Below are positions 7,919 through 17,182 of a stretch of 45,315 nucleotides of DNA, one piece after another. The notes under the pieces are model-generated. The model saw nothing but the letters and a program-made list of their open reading frames with translations, did not search any database and had not been told where the DNA came from. Both the position numbers and the translations under genes were made by a program. This DNA comes from Candidatus Parachristensenella avicola (GTDB lineage Bacteria; Bacillota; Clostridia; Christensenellales; UMGS416), in NCBI GenBank assembly GCA_904420205.1, contig CAJFUN010000040.1, positions 1-45,315 of the forward strand, given 5' to 3'. Position 1 is the first letter of the stretch. Each line of letters opens with the position of its first letter.

Positions 7919-8191
7919 ATGAGCAATTTCGATGAAACCATGAAATTTACCCGGGGGCGGGATGAGGCCAATACCGTAGAAGGTATGCTGGAGCAGGTCT
8001 ATGCCGCGCTGAAGGAGCGGGGCTATGATCCCAACGCGCAGCTTGTCGGCTATATCCTCTCGGGCGACCCTACTTATATCACGACCCACAATAACGCCCG
8101 GTATCTAATCCGCCGGCGGGAGCGGGACGAGATCCTGGAGGAGATTGTCGGCCACTATCTAGCCTATCTGGATGCAAAAGCACGGCTGTAG
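7919..8191 (+). CDS. ireB: IreB family regulatory phosphoprotein (DUF965)
   Basis: The 90-residue product is a full-length member of UPF0297/DUF965, with the conserved segments TVEGMLEQVYAALKERGYDP, QLVGYILSGDPTYI and HNNARYLIRRRERDEILEEI. In Enterococcus IreB is a target of the Ser/Thr kinase IreK and tunes cephalosporin resistance; Thr residues near the N-terminus (for example Thr11) are candidate sites here by analogy only. The order ireB, ruvX, DUF1292 is conserved in Firmicutes. It has its own promoter and is followed by a terminator, so it may be expressed partly apart from ruvX. Confidence 0.93.
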   Translation: MSNFDETMKFTRGRDEANTVEGMLEQVYAALKERGYDPNAQLVGYILSGDPTYITTHNNARYLIRRRERDEILEEIVGHYLAYLDAKARL

Positions 8192-8202
8192 CCAAACTGA
8201 CC

Positions 8203-8236
8203 GAGGGCTCCGGCGGAAACGCGGAGCCCTCTTTTT
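8203..8236 (+). terminator. Intrinsic terminator between ireB and ruvX
   Basis: GAGGGCTCCG (8203-8212) pairs with CGGAGCCCTC (8222-8231), followed by TTTTT. No promoter was found between it and ruvX, so read-through probably supplies ruvX. Confidence 0.9.
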
Positions 8237-8255
8237 GTGAAGAAAGGAGCACGCC

Positions 8256-8675
8256 ATGCGGGTGATGGCATTGGACGTGGGCGAGCGGCGAATCGGCGTG
8301 GCGATTACCGACCCGCTGGGTATTTCCGCTCAGGGTGTAGAGGTCTATGAGCGACGCGGCTTGGAGCAGGACCTTGCCCATTTCAAGGCTTTAGCGGCTC
8401 AGTGGCAGGTAGAGCGCTGGGTGCTAGGGCTGCCGCTGAACATGAACGGCAGCGGGGGTGCGAAGGTTGAGGAGGTACAGCTGCTGGGCGAGCAAATTGC
8501 TGAGTCGACAGGGTTGCCTGTCGACTATATGGACGAGCGGCTGACGACGGTGGCTGCCCACCGTGTGCTGATTGAAGGCGGCACCAGCCGGAAAAAGCGC
8601 AAAGGCGTGGTGGACAAACTGGCGGCGGTCCTTATTTTGCAAAGCTGGATGCAGAGCCACCCTACGGGGCGATAA
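8256..8675 (+). CDS. ruvX: RuvX/YqgF putative pre-16S rRNA nuclease
   Basis: This RNase H-like protein of 139 residues carries the family motifs ALDVGERRIGVAITDP at the N-terminus (catalytic Asp6), a central VLGLPLNMNG, DERLTTVAA with its acidic pair, and the C-terminal DKLAAVLILQ with a further Asp. The family is implicated in 16S rRNA 5'-end maturation. The start has GAAAGGAG upstream. It sits between ireB and the DUF1292 gene, the usual order. Confidence 0.94.
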   Translation: MRVMALDVGERRIGVAITDPLGISAQGVEVYERRGLEQDLAHFKALAAQWQVERWVLGLPLNMNGSGGAKVEEVQLLGEQIAESTGLPVDYMDERLTTVAAHRVLIEGGTSRKKRKGVVDKLAAVLILQSWMQSHPTGR

Positions 8676-8696
8676 CCCTAGAAACAGGAGGACAGT

Positions 8697-8978
8697 ATGA
8701 GCGAAGAAATGAACGACGCGATCATTGAACTGATTAATGAACAGGGAGAACCCGAAAAGTTTGAGCACCTCATGACATTGGAGTACAAGGAAAATGCCTA
8801 TCTCATCATGCATCCTGCCGAAGCGGAGGATGTGGATGACGGCGAGGTCGTGGTGCTGGCGATCCGCACCGACGATGAGGGCGAAGAAGTATACGAAATC
8901 GTAGAGGATGAGAAACTGGCGCAGGAGGTTTTCGAGGAGTTCCTGCTGATCCTGGATTCGGACGAAGAGGAGCCGTAA
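8697..8978 (+). CDS. DUF1292 protein (YrzB-like)
   Basis: A 93-residue, very acidic protein with the DUF1292 core (FEHLMTLEYKENAYLIMHP, then VVVLAIRTDDEGEEVYEIVEDEKLAQEVFEEF). The family has no established function but follows ruvX in most Firmicutes. The ATG at 8697 has a GGAGGA ribosome site. No clear terminator follows before the rpsB promoter, although a short CGGG/CCCG hairpin lies near 9008. Confidence 0.9.
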   Translation: MSEEMNDAIIELINEQGEPEKFEHLMTLEYKENAYLIMHPAEAEDVDDGEVVVLAIRTDDEGEEVYEIVEDEKLAQEVFEEFLLILDSDEEEP

Positions 8979-9040
8979 CTTTTGCGGCAAAATCAGCGCA
9001 TATAAGCGGGCGTTTTCCCGTAAATGGGGAGAAAAGAGCC

Positions 9041-9069
9041 TTGCCAAGCGTCTGCGGCTATGCTATAAT
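9041..9069 (+). promoter_or_regulatory. rpsB: Promoter for rpsB-tsf
   Basis: TTGCCA (9041-9046), a 17-base spacer and TATAAT (9064-9069). It gives a leader of about 100 bases before rpsB. Confidence 0.8.
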
Positions 9070-9075
9070 ATTCGT

Positions 9076-9174
9076 CGGTATTTCGCACTCCGGTAGACTG
9101 AACGGGAGGTGCCTTTCGGGGTCCCCGCGCAGGATGAAGCCGGAGGAGGACCAAAAACAAAGGAGGATTTTATC
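9076..9174 (+). other. Structured 5' leader of rpsB
   Basis: The leader can fold into a domain closed by CTCCGG (9088-9093) with CCGGAG (9140-9145) and containing an inner GGGA (9104-9107) with TCCC (9122-9125). The SD sequence AAAGGAGG follows the closing helix. Ribosomal protein S2 represses its own rpsB-tsf transcript in some bacteria, so a protein-binding leader is plausible. Family assignment was not possible by eye. Confidence 0.4.
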
Positions 9175-9939
9175 ATGCCCGTTATTTCCATGAAGCAGCT
9201 GTTGGAAGCCGGCGTCCATTTCGGACACCAGACCCGTCGCTGGAACCCCAAGATGAAACCCTATATTTTTACGGAGCGCAATGGGATCTTCATCATTGAC
9301 CTGCAGAAGACCGTCCGCAAGGTGGACGAGGCCTACAACTACATTAAGGAAGTGGCCATGAACGGCGGCAGCATTCTGTTCGTCGGCACGAAGAAGCAGG
9401 CGCAGGAATCCATTCAGTTTGAGGCTCGCCGGGCCAACATGTTCTATATCAACCAGCGCTGGCTGGGCGGCACGCTGACGAACTTTAAGACCATCCGGGG
9501 CCGCATCGCCTACCTCAAGAGCCTCTATGAGATGGAGGAAAACGGCACCTTTGATCAGCTGCCCAAGAAAGAAGTCATTAAGCTGAAGGCCGAGCGCGAT
9601 AAGCTGGAGAAGAACCTGGGCGGCATTAAGGAAATGACCAAGCTGCCCGACGTAATGTTTGTCGTGGATCCCCGCAAGGAGCATATTGCCGTAGCGGAAG
9701 CCCGTAAGCTCAATATCCCGATCGTAGGTATTGTTGACACCAACTGCGACCCCGATGAAATCGATTATATCATCCCCGGCAACGATGACGCCATCCGTGC
9801 CGTGAAGCTGATCCTCTCCGCCATGGCTTCCGCCGTGCTGGAGGGCCGCCAGGGCGAGCAGCTGGAGGAGACGGCCTCGGAACCTGTTGAGGAAACCGCC
9901 GCGGAGGAGACAGCCGAGACCGCTGAGGCTGCCGAGTAA
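9175..9939 (+). CDS. rpsB: 30S ribosomal protein S2
   Basis: S2 binds the head-body hinge of the small subunit. The 254-residue product has the standard start ([21 protein letters not shown]), the FIIDLQKT segment, the [12 protein letters not shown] motif and the [13 protein letters not shown] motif. An acidic Glu/Ala/Thr tail of about 30 residues extends the C-terminus, as in many Clostridia. The ATG at 9175 (SD AAAGGAGG) is clearly better than the in-frame ATG at 9109 inside the leader. It is followed by an attenuator and tsf. Confidence 0.98.
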   Translation: MPVISMKQLLEAGVHFGHQTRRWNPKMKPYIFTERNGIFIIDLQKTVRKVDEAYNYIKEVAMNGGSILFVGTKKQAQESIQFEARRANMFYINQRWLGGTLTNFKTIRGRIAYLKSLYEMEENGTFDQLPKKEVIKLKAERDKLEKNLGGIKEMTKLPDVMFVVDPRKEHIAVAEARKLNIPIVGIVDTNCDPDEIDYIIPGNDDAIRAVKLILSAMASAVLEGRQGEQLEETASEPVEETAAEETAETAEAAE

Positions 9940-9960
9940 TCGCCGGAGCACATACACAGA

Positions 9961-9986
9961 AAAGGGAAGGCTGCTTCCCTTTTTTT
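9961..9986 (+). terminator. Terminator/attenuator between rpsB and tsf
   Basis: AAAGGGAAG (9961-9969) pairs with CTTCCCTTT (9974-9982) around a GCTG loop and runs into a T tract. The gap contains no promoter for tsf, so it probably lowers tsf expression relative to rpsB rather than ending the operon. Confidence 0.85.
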
Positions 9987-10009
9987 AAGAAAGATTATGG
10001 AGGTATGAG

Positions 10010-10654
10010 ATGTTTACTGCACAGGATGTTAAGACCCTGCGCGAGCGTACCGGCGCTGGGATGATGGATTGCAAAAAGGCCATGGTAGAAACCGACGGCG
10101 ATATGGAAAAGGCCATTGAGCTGCTCCGCGAAAAGGGACTCGCCGCTGCTGCGAAGAAGGCCGGACGCATTGCGGCCGAGGGTGTGGTCGATTCCTATAT
10201 TCACATGGGCGGCCGTATCGGCGTGCTGGTCGAGGTGAACTGCGAGACTGATTTCGTGGCTAAGACGGACGATTTCCGCAACCTGGTTCACGATGTGGCG
10301 CTGCAGATTGCCGCTGCGAATCCCACCTATGTAAACCCTGAGGACGTGCCCGCCGCCGTGCTGGAGGCTGAGAAGGAGATCCTGCGCGCCCAGGCCTTGA
10401 ACGAAGGAAAGCCCGAGAAAATCGTGGAGAAGATGGTGGAAGGCCGCATCAAGAAGTACTATGAGGACAACTGCCTGATGAACCAGCGCTTTGTTAAGGA
10501 TCCCGACGTGACCATCGGCCAGCTGGTAACGGAGAAAACCGCCAAGATCGGGGAGAAGATCTCCATCCGCCGTTTTGTCCGCTTTGAGATGGGCGAGGGC
10601 CTGGAAAAGCGCCAGGACAACTTTGCCGAGGAAGTTGCGGCTCAGATGAAGTAA
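10010..10654 (+). CDS. tsf: Elongation factor Ts
   Basis: EF-Ts exchanges GDP for GTP on EF-Tu. The protein has 214 residues, a compact version of the family. The N-terminal UBA-like module ([23 protein letters not shown]) and the core [10 protein letters not shown] motif, which inserts into EF-Tu, are intact. The shorter dimerisation region is within the family range. The ATG has GGAGGT upstream. It lies 70 bases after rpsB and is followed by a strong terminator. Confidence 0.97.
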   Translation: MFTAQDVKTLRERTGAGMMDCKKAMVETDGDMEKAIELLREKGLAAAAKKAGRIAAEGVVDSYIHMGGRIGVLVEVNCETDFVAKTDDFRNLVHDVALQIAAANPTYVNPEDVPAAVLEAEKEILRAQALNEGKPEKIVEKMVEGRIKKYYEDNCLMNQRFVKDPDVTIGQLVTEKTAKIGEKISIRRFVRFEMGEGLEKRQDNFAEEVAAQMK

Positions 10655-10750
10655 TCCTGCAAGGGTTGTTGTTTTCGAGCAGCCTATTTCCGGCATCCCG
10701 TCCGCTCAACGCAACCAAAGCGGGCGGCTAAAATTACACATAAAAAGCAG

Positions 10751-10782
10751 GGCGTCAAGTCAAACGACTTGACGCCTTTTTT
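10751..10782 (+). terminator. Intrinsic terminator after tsf
   Basis: A perfect 11-base stem GGCGTCAAGTC / GACTTGACGCC (10751-10761 with 10766-10776), AAAC loop, then six Ts. On the other strand it is followed by CTGCTTTTT, so it could act weakly in both directions. Confidence 0.95.
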
Positions 10783-11368
10783 GCTGTGCGATAGAACGCC
10801 GGACAGGGCAAGCCGCGCGTAGAGAGAAGCACATATGTACAATAGAATCTTTCTTGAAGATGTTCCCTTTTGCTGAAAATAGACATGAAAGTAGGGACGA
10901 ACCGCCAATCGGGGCGAATACCGGTCGGGGTGCAGCGATCGATGCGGTAAAGATGCGAAGGGCAGGCCCAATGAAGACCGGCAATAGCCGGATGATGCGG
11001 CACCCGGGCTGGACAAGTATGGAGAGCCATGGCGAACGAGCGCAATCGCAAAGGCGGGTAGACGATGGAAAGACGGGCGGCGGCGGATCGCGCTATGCGA
11101 AACGCGCAGCGTGCATATCAAAGCAGCATCCGGAGCCCGGAAGCGCCGGTGCAGTCGGGGAGGCGCGCCACAGGAAGAAGCGCGATAGCCCGGCCAGGGG
11201 AACCATTGAGCAGGGATCCGGCGCATGGAGCATTGAAGCAAACCGCGGGACGAAACGATTCGATCCCCGGCCGGGCCAAGAAGCGTTGCCCGATATGGAT
11301 AGCTGGGCGATCGTAATCCTATTGGCGCAGGGAACGCGGCTGGTTTGCTGGGAATATCCCTGGCGCAA

Positions 11369-11397
11369 TTGACGCTGTAGGGCCTTTCTGGTATGAT
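11369..11397 (+). promoter_or_regulatory. pyrH: Predicted promoter upstream of pyrH
   Basis: TTGACG (11369-11374), a 17-base spacer and TATGAT (11392-11397). It would start an RNA of about 175 bases that ends in the terminator at 11551-11580, or reads through into pyrH. It is the best promoter in the tsf-pyrH gap. Confidence 0.6.
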
Positions 11398-11550
11398 ACA
11401 AAAGATGCGGGGACGTTTTCATATAGCGAACCCGATCCAGTTGGGATATCGCCGCAGGCGGTATGCGGCTGGAAATTTCTAGGAATTGAGGATCGGATTG
11501 TGGAAAACACCATGGACAAGATAAACAATGGCTTTTCTTCCGTATCATAA

Positions 11551-12363
<813 letters not shown>

Positions 12364-12395
12364 CTTGGCCGCAGATCGCGGATGCGCGACCATTG

Positions 12396-12415
12396 GCGCC
12401 TAAAGCGGCGCTTTT
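12396..12415 (+). terminator. Weak terminator-like hairpin after pyrH
   Basis: GCGCC (12396-12400) pairs with GGCGC (12407-12411), followed by TTTT. The short stem suggests partial termination at most. Confidence 0.4.
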
Positions 12416-12458
12416 GCATCGTTGGAGGGCCAAAATGGGGCAATCCCGCGGTAAGGTG

Positions 12459-12487
12459 TTGTATTCGGAGCCAAAACCGTATAAAAT
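12459..12487 (+). promoter_or_regulatory. frr: Possible promoter for frr
   Basis: TTGTAT (12459-12464), a 17-base spacer and TAAAAT (12482-12487), 41 bases before the frr ATG. Moderate match. Confidence 0.5.
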
Positions 12488-12527
12488 ATGAGCTATCAAG
12501 CAATGAAATCGTCTGGAGGAGAGCACC

Positions 12528-13088
12528 ATGACCCATAAAGAATTGATTCAGGACGCGGATTCACGCATGGCTAAAACCGTCGGCGTGGTTAAGCAGGAGC
12601 TTACGACGCTGAAAGCAGGCCGGGCCAACCCTCAGATTTTGGATCGGATTACCGTAGATTATTACGGAAGCCAAGTGCCCATTACGCAGATTGGCAACGT
12701 TTCCGCGCCGGAGCCCCGGGTATTGGTCATCCAGCTGTGGGAAGCTTCGATGCTTAAAGCGGTTGAGAAGGCGATTTTGCAGTCCGATCTGGGGATTAAC
12801 CCCATGAACGATGGTAAGGTGATTCGCCTGGTGGTGCCGGAGCTGACGCAGGAGCGCCGCAAGGAGCTGACCAAGACGGTCAGCAAGGTGGCGGAAGAAG
12901 GGCGCATCGCTGTCCGCGCCATCCGACGCGACACGATGGACGCCATGAAGAAGCTGGAAAAAAAGAGTGAAATCACCGAGGACGATCTGCGCTCCGGAGA
13001 AAAAGAGCTGCAGAAGGTACACGATAGGTACATTAAGACCATCGACGACTTGGCCGCGGCGAAAGAAAAGGAGATCATGGCGGTATGA
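12528..13088 (+). CDS. frr: Ribosome recycling factor
   Basis: RRF splits post-termination ribosomes together with EF-G. The 186-residue length and sequence are typical: the N-terminal helix with LTTLKAGRANPQILDRI, the small domain with VDYYGSQVPITQIGNVSAPEPR, and the C-terminal long helices with RRDTMDAMKKLEKKSEITEDD. The ATG at 12528 has TGGAGGAG upstream. Its stop codon overlaps the ATG of the next small ORF (ATGA). Confidence 0.97.
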   Translation: MTHKELIQDADSRMAKTVGVVKQELTTLKAGRANPQILDRITVDYYGSQVPITQIGNVSAPEPRVLVIQLWEASMLKAVEKAILQSDLGINPMNDGKVIRLVVPELTQERRKELTKTVSKVAEEGRIAVRAIRRDTMDAMKKLEKKSEITEDDLRSGEKELQKVHDRYIKTIDDLAAAKEKEIMAV

Positions 13089-13285
13089 TCCAGTCCGCCC
13101 AGGTGGTGGGATTGCCCCTTGCAGAGGCGCTGCTTGCGCTGAAGGCGGAGGGATATGACCGCGTCCAGGTGGCGGATATTACGCTGGGCCGGGGCCAAGC
13201 CTGGCCGCTGGTGCGGGTTGTCCGGCAATCATTCCGGGGGCGCATACCCCTTCTTGTGGTCTGCCGTTTCCCAGACGCGCTTTGA
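13085..13285 (+). CDS. Small hypothetical protein coupled to frr, PASTA-like N-terminus
   Basis: A 66-residue ORF starts with an ATGA overlap on the frr stop, which suggests translational coupling. Its first half (VVGLPLAEALLALKAEGYDRVQV) has the rhythm of a PASTA unit (VVGL..EA...L...G). The second half has a basic RVVRQ segment. No membrane segment or signal peptide. It ends before a terminator hairpin at 13299. A larger plus-frame ORF (from 13155) overlaps it but is only the upstream extension of uppS. I do not recognise a family; it may be a lineage-specific gene of the frr-uppS gap. Confidence 0.55.
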   Translation: MIQSAQVVGLPLAEALLALKAEGYDRVQVADITLGRGQAWPLVRVVRQSFRGRIPLLVVCRFPDAL

Positions 13286-13298
13286 TCCATGGGTAAGT

Positions 13299-13340
13299 GG
13301 CTCCCCGATTGGCCCGGCGAGGGCGCGGGGAGCCTTCTTT
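13299..13340 (+). terminator. Intrinsic terminator before uppS
   Basis: GGCTCCCCG (13299-13307) pairs with CGGGGAGCC (13326-13334), with a GC-rich loop, followed by TTCTTT. It probably tempers read-through from frr into uppS, since no promoter is visible after it. Confidence 0.75.
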
Positions 13341-13373
13341 ATCACGGCAAACGCACAGGAGGAAAGGAGCATC

Positions 13374-14096
13374 GTGAAGGAACCTTATGAAAAAATACCC
13401 CGGCATGTAGCCATCATTATGGACGGCAATGGCCGGTGGGCGCAAAAACGGGGCCTGCCGCGGCCGGTAGGGCACCGTGCTGGCGTAGAGGCGCTGCGGG
13501 ATATCGTGCGCATGTCCAGCGACGTAGGGATCGAGGTATTGACCGTGTACGCCTTCTCTACGGAGAACTGGAGCCGCCCCCAGGATGAAGTGGGAGCGAT
13601 TTTCCGCTTAATGCTGGAATATCTGAATCGCGAGGTGGCGGCCTTGGTGGAAAATCAGGTGCGGATCCGAATCATCGGACGGCGGGACCACCTCAACGAT
13701 ACGCTGCTTAGCGCTATTGAGAAGGCTGAAACGGCCAGCGCCCATTGTAAGGGCTTGGCGTTCAATGTGGCGCTCAATTACGGCGGCCGGGCTGAGCTGG
13801 TAGATGCGGCGCGGGCTTTGGCCCGAGCCGTGCAGCAGGGAGAGCTGAGCCCGGAGATGATCGATGAGCAGACCATCAGCCGGTACTTGTATACTGCGGG
13901 TCAGCCCGATCCTGACCTTTTGATTCGGACCGGCGGGGATCAGCGTCTCAGCAATTTCTTGCTCTATCAGAGCTCCTATGCAGAGCTCTACATTCCCGAT
14001 ACGCTATGGCCGGATTTTACGCCCGAAGCATATGACAAGGCCCTGCGCAGCTATGCGGCCCGGCAGCGGCGCTTCGGCGGCATAAAACCGCGGTAG
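13374..14096 (+). CDS. uppS: Undecaprenyl diphosphate synthase (isoprenyl transferase)
   Basis: UppS is the cis-prenyltransferase that makes the C55 lipid carrier of cell-wall synthesis. The 240-residue protein shows HVAIIMDGNGRWAQKRG with catalytic Asp near residue 17, the VLTVYAFSTENWSRP segment, and the C-terminal RTGGDQRLSNFLLYQSSYAEL motif. I chose a GTG start at 13374 behind GGAGGAAAGGAGC. The in-frame ATG at 13155 lies within frr's neighbour and before a terminator. cdsA follows 10 bases later. Confidence 0.96.
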   Translation: MKEPYEKIPRHVAIIMDGNGRWAQKRGLPRPVGHRAGVEALRDIVRMSSDVGIEVLTVYAFSTENWSRPQDEVGAIFRLMLEYLNREVAALVENQVRIRIIGRRDHLNDTLLSAIEKAETASAHCKGLAFNVALNYGGRAELVDAARALARAVQQGELSPEMIDEQTISRYLYTAGQPDPDLLIRTGGDQRLSNFLLYQSSYAELYIPDTLWPDFTPEAYDKALRSYAARQRRFGGIKPR

Positions 14097-14106
14097 GGAG
14101 GATAAA

Positions 14107-14910
14107 ATGCTTCAAAGGACCCTGATCTCCCTGGTGCTGCTGGGCCTGGCGGCTCTGCTTCTGATCTTTCGGGAGACGCTCTTTCCCGTCTTTATCCTGC
14201 TGGTGGGTCTGTGGGCGCAGTGGGAGGTATATGGCGCTTTCCGAAAGGGCGGCTATAAGCCGACCATCTGGACGGGCATGCTGTTTATGGCCTGCCTGTA
14301 TCCCGTTTATACCTTCTGGGGATTGGAAGGGGTGCTCTGCATCTACCTGGTGCTGACGACAGTCAACCTGGTGTGGGGCGTTTTCATGCCGCAGCGCCAG
14401 CTGAAGGATACCATGGCCTCCATCTTTGCCATGTTTTACCCGGGCTGGTGCGTGTTGACCATGGTCATTATCAACGCACAGCCCAAGCAGCTGGCGGATA
14501 TCGGCATGACGCTGCTAATTTTGATTCCCTGCTCCAATGATATTTTTGCTTTCCTGTTCGGACGCTTCTGGGGGAAAACGCCGCTGGCGCCTAAGATCAG
14601 CCCCAAGAAAACGGTAGAAGGCGCGCTGGGAGGCTTTTGCTGCGGCATTTTCGTATCGCTTGCGGCCGGGGCGGTGTTTCGCTCCCTTTTCGGGTATACA
14701 GTTATGCCGCTTCTGCATTATGCGCTGGTGGGGGCGCTGTGCGGCCTTTTCAGCCAAGTGGGGGATCTGACGGCCTCTACGCTGAAGCGCTCCATGGGGA
14801 TCAAGGATTTTTCCCATGTATTAGGCAACCATGGCGGCATTATGGACCGGGCAGACAGCATCATGCTGGGTTCGGTCGCGCTGTTCGTGTTCTATACGGT
14901 CTTTTACTAA
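14107..14910 (+). CDS. cdsA: Phosphatidate cytidylyltransferase
   Basis: CdsA makes CDP-diacylglycerol from phosphatidate and CTP, the branch point to acidic phospholipids. The 267-residue protein has about eight membrane spans. The family signature near the C-terminus is present as STLKRSMGIKDFSHVLGNHGGIMDRADS, broken here as S-x2-KR-x4-KDF and HGG-x2-DR-x-D, with the catalytic Asp residues intact. It shares the operon with uppS and dxr, all feeding envelope lipid and isoprenoid synthesis. Confidence 0.95.
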   Translation: MLQRTLISLVLLGLAALLLIFRETLFPVFILLVGLWAQWEVYGAFRKGGYKPTIWTGMLFMACLYPVYTFWGLEGVLCIYLVLTTVNLVWGVFMPQRQLKDTMASIFAMFYPGWCVLTMVIINAQPKQLADIGMTLLILIPCSNDIFAFLFGRFWGKTPLAPKISPKKTVEGALGGFCCGIFVSLAAGAVFRSLFGYTVMPLLHYALVGALCGLFSQVGDLTASTLKRSMGIKDFSHVLGNHGGIMDRADSIMLGSVALFVFYTVFY

Positions 14911-14922
14911 AGCGAGGAAGCC

Positions 14923-16056
14923 ATGAAAAAAAAGCTTTTGCTCCTGGGATCGACAGGATCCATCGGACGCCAGACGTTGAGCGTGGTGGACCACCATCCG
15001 GACGCCTTTGAGATCGAAGCGCTGGCGGCTTACCGATCGGTGGATGCGATGGAGGCCCAGGTAGCCCGATACCGACCGCGCCGCGTTTGCATGGTGGACG
15101 CGGAGGCGGCGCGGCGGCTGGCCGACAGAGTGGATGTGCCAGTGCTGTCTGGTGAAGCGGGGCTAATGACGCTGTGCGACGACACGCAAGCGGATCTTGC
15201 GCTGGATGCCGTGGTGGGCATTGCGGGTTTGACGGCGGTGATGCGCCTGATCGGCCGGGGGGTGGATATTGCCCTGGCCAACAAGGAAGCGCTGGTGACC
15301 GGCGGTGCGCTGGTGATGGAGGCCGCCCGGCGGAATCATGTGAAGCTGTTACCGGTGGACAGCGAGCATTCGGCCATTTTTCAATGCCTGCAAGGCGGGA
15401 AGCCGCCTTACAGGCTATGGCTAACGGCGTCCGGCGGCCCCTTTTACGGCTATAGCCCGGAAGAGCTAAAGCATGTTACGCCGCAGCAGGCGCTGCGCCA
15501 TCCCAATTGGTCCATGGGCAGCAAGATCACCGTCGATTCGGCCACGCTGATGAACAAGGCGCTGGAGGTAATGGAGGCCCGGTGGCTTTTTGATGTGCCT
15601 CCGGAGCGTATTGGCGTGCTGGTCCATCGGAAGAGCGTCGTTCATTCGCTGGTGGAGTTTGCCGATCACTCCATTTTGGCGCAGCTGGGTTGCCCGGACA
15701 TGCGGGTGGCGATCCAGTATGCGCTTACCTATCCGGATCGGCTGGATTGCCCAGCGCCCGCCCTGGACCTAACGGCCGCCGGTGCGCTGGAGTTCACCGA
15801 GCCGGATCGGGTGGCCTTTCCGGCGCTTGAGCTGGGTTACCGCGCCCTGCAAAGCGGCAGCGCGGCGGCGATCGCCCTCAACGGAGCAAATGAGCTGGCG
15901 GTGGCGGCCTTCTTGGGGGGGCGGATCGGTTTCACGCAGATTCCCGCACTGGCAGCGCGAGCCATGGACGCTTTTGCAGGCGAGCCTGTGGGCAGTATCG
16001 GCGATGTGCTGGAGCTGGACCGGCGGGTCCGCGCGCGCGTGGAGCGGTGGCTGTAG
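14923..16056 (+). CDS. dxr: 1-deoxy-D-xylulose-5-phosphate reductoisomerase
   Basis: Dxr converts DXP to MEP with NADPH, the first committed step of the non-mevalonate isoprenoid pathway. The 377-residue length is standard. Visible motifs are the NADPH loop LGSTGSIGRQTL at residues 7-18, NKEALVTGG, the metal and substrate site DSEHSAIFQCL, and GSKITVDSATLMNKALEVMEA. It lies between cdsA and rseP. ispG of the same pathway follows rseP. Confidence 0.97.
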   Translation: MKKKLLLLGSTGSIGRQTLSVVDHHPDAFEIEALAAYRSVDAMEAQVARYRPRRVCMVDAEAARRLADRVDVPVLSGEAGLMTLCDDTQADLALDAVVGIAGLTAVMRLIGRGVDIALANKEALVTGGALVMEAARRNHVKLLPVDSEHSAIFQCLQGGKPPYRLWLTASGGPFYGYSPEELKHVTPQQALRHPNWSMGSKITVDSATLMNKALEVMEARWLFDVPPERIGVLVHRKSVVHSLVEFADHSILAQLGCPDMRVAIQYALTYPDRLDCPAPALDLTAAGALEFTEPDRVAFPALELGYRALQSGSAAAIALNGANELAVAAFLGGRIGFTQIPALAARAMDAFAGEPVGSIGDVLELDRRVRARVERWL

Positions 16057-16149
16057 AAACTTTTCAAACAAGCGCTGCGTCTATCATGATAACCGGCCCG
16101 GCCGGTATGCGGCGGATGCCGGGCAGAACTGCGCAAGGAGGCGCCATAG

Positions 16150-17181
16150 ATGAATATCGGTTGGATCCTATTGACGATCTTGATGATCGGCGTGCTGATT
16201 ACCGTGCATGAGCTTGGTCATTTCTTGGTGGCAAAGGTCTTTCGTTTCCCGGTTTTTGAGTTTTCCATCGGGATGGGGCCCGCGATTATAAAGCGCAAGC
16301 GGGGGCAGACTCAATACAGCCTGCGGGCGCTGCCGGTGGGCGGATACGTGGCCTTCGAGAGCATGACCGATCAGGTGGCTGAGGAGCGGGTTTTTCAGCG
16401 GCAGCCTTTGGGGCACCGGTTCTGGGTGGTGCTGGCCGGCCCGCTCATGAACATCATTATCGCGATTGTGATCGCTGCGCTGGTGCTGGCTTGCTGGGGC
16501 GTGGCGGTCAACATTCCCAGGGTAGAGTCGGTCAACGCGGGCTCCCCTGCGGAAGCTGCCGGGTTGATGCCGGGTGACGATATCATTGCGGTAGACGGTG
16601 TAGATGTAGAGGGCGATTACGCGGCCTTTAGCCAGATTTTAGCGCAAAATACCGGTGTGGAAACCACCTTTACCGTGCGCCGGGACGGGCAGACCTTTGA
16701 TACGACCCTGACGCCGCAACTGGACACCGAGGCGAACCGCTACATGGTAGGCATCACGGTGGGCTATGAATACCAGCCGGTTCCCTTCTTCCCGGCCTTG
16801 GGGCAGGCCTTTGTTTGGACCTTCACCATGGTCAAGGAGATGCTGGTCTTCCTGGGCGGCCTCTTTCGGGGACAGGGCGCTGGCGATGTAGCCGGGATTG
16901 TCGGCGCGGTGACCATGGTGGCGGAATCGGGCGCCACCTATGGCATGGCCTCCTTCCTTACGATGGTTAGTTACCTGTCCATCAACCTGGGCGTGATGAA
17001 CCTGCTGCCGCTGCCGGCGCTGGACGGCAGCAAGCTGCTGCTGATGGGCGTGGAAAAGCTGCGGGGCAAGCCCCTGCCGCCGGAAAAGGAAGGCGTGATG
17101 AATCTGGTCGGGTTGGGCTTCTTCTTTCTGCTGTTTATTTTCTTGACTTTCCGTGACGTCGGCCGGATCATTGGAGGATAA
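16150..17181 (+). CDS. rseP: Site-2 protease RseP/RasP
   Basis: An intramembrane zinc metalloprotease that cleaves membrane-bound anti-sigma factors and remnant signal peptides. The 343-residue protein has the HELGH zinc motif at residues 20-24 in the first membrane span, one PDZ domain (about 115-195, VNAGSPAEAAGLMPGDDIIAVDG) and a C-terminal membrane region with the NLLPLPALDGSKLL motif that completes the zinc site. The start has AAGGAGGCG upstream. It sits in the dxr-rseP-ispG order common in Firmicutes. Confidence 0.96.
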   Translation: MNIGWILLTILMIGVLITVHELGHFLVAKVFRFPVFEFSIGMGPAIIKRKRGQTQYSLRALPVGGYVAFESMTDQVAEERVFQRQPLGHRFWVVLAGPLMNIIIAIVIAALVLACWGVAVNIPRVESVNAGSPAEAAGLMPGDDIIAVDGVDVEGDYAAFSQILAQNTGVETTFTVRRDGQTFDTTLTPQLDTEANRYMVGITVGYEYQPVPFFPALGQAFVWTFTMVKEMLVFLGGLFRGQGAGDVAGIVGAVTMVAESGATYGMASFLTMVSYLSINLGVMNLLPLPALDGSKLLLMGVEKLRGKPLPPEKEGVMNLVGLGFFFLLFIFLTFRDVGRIIGG

Positions 17182-17182
17182 T

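Noticed and set aside
10760..10800. Promoter for the large RNA made of TTGACG (in the tsf terminator) and GATAGA
   Set aside because: The spacer is 15 bases and the -10 match is poor, so it was not listed as a feature.
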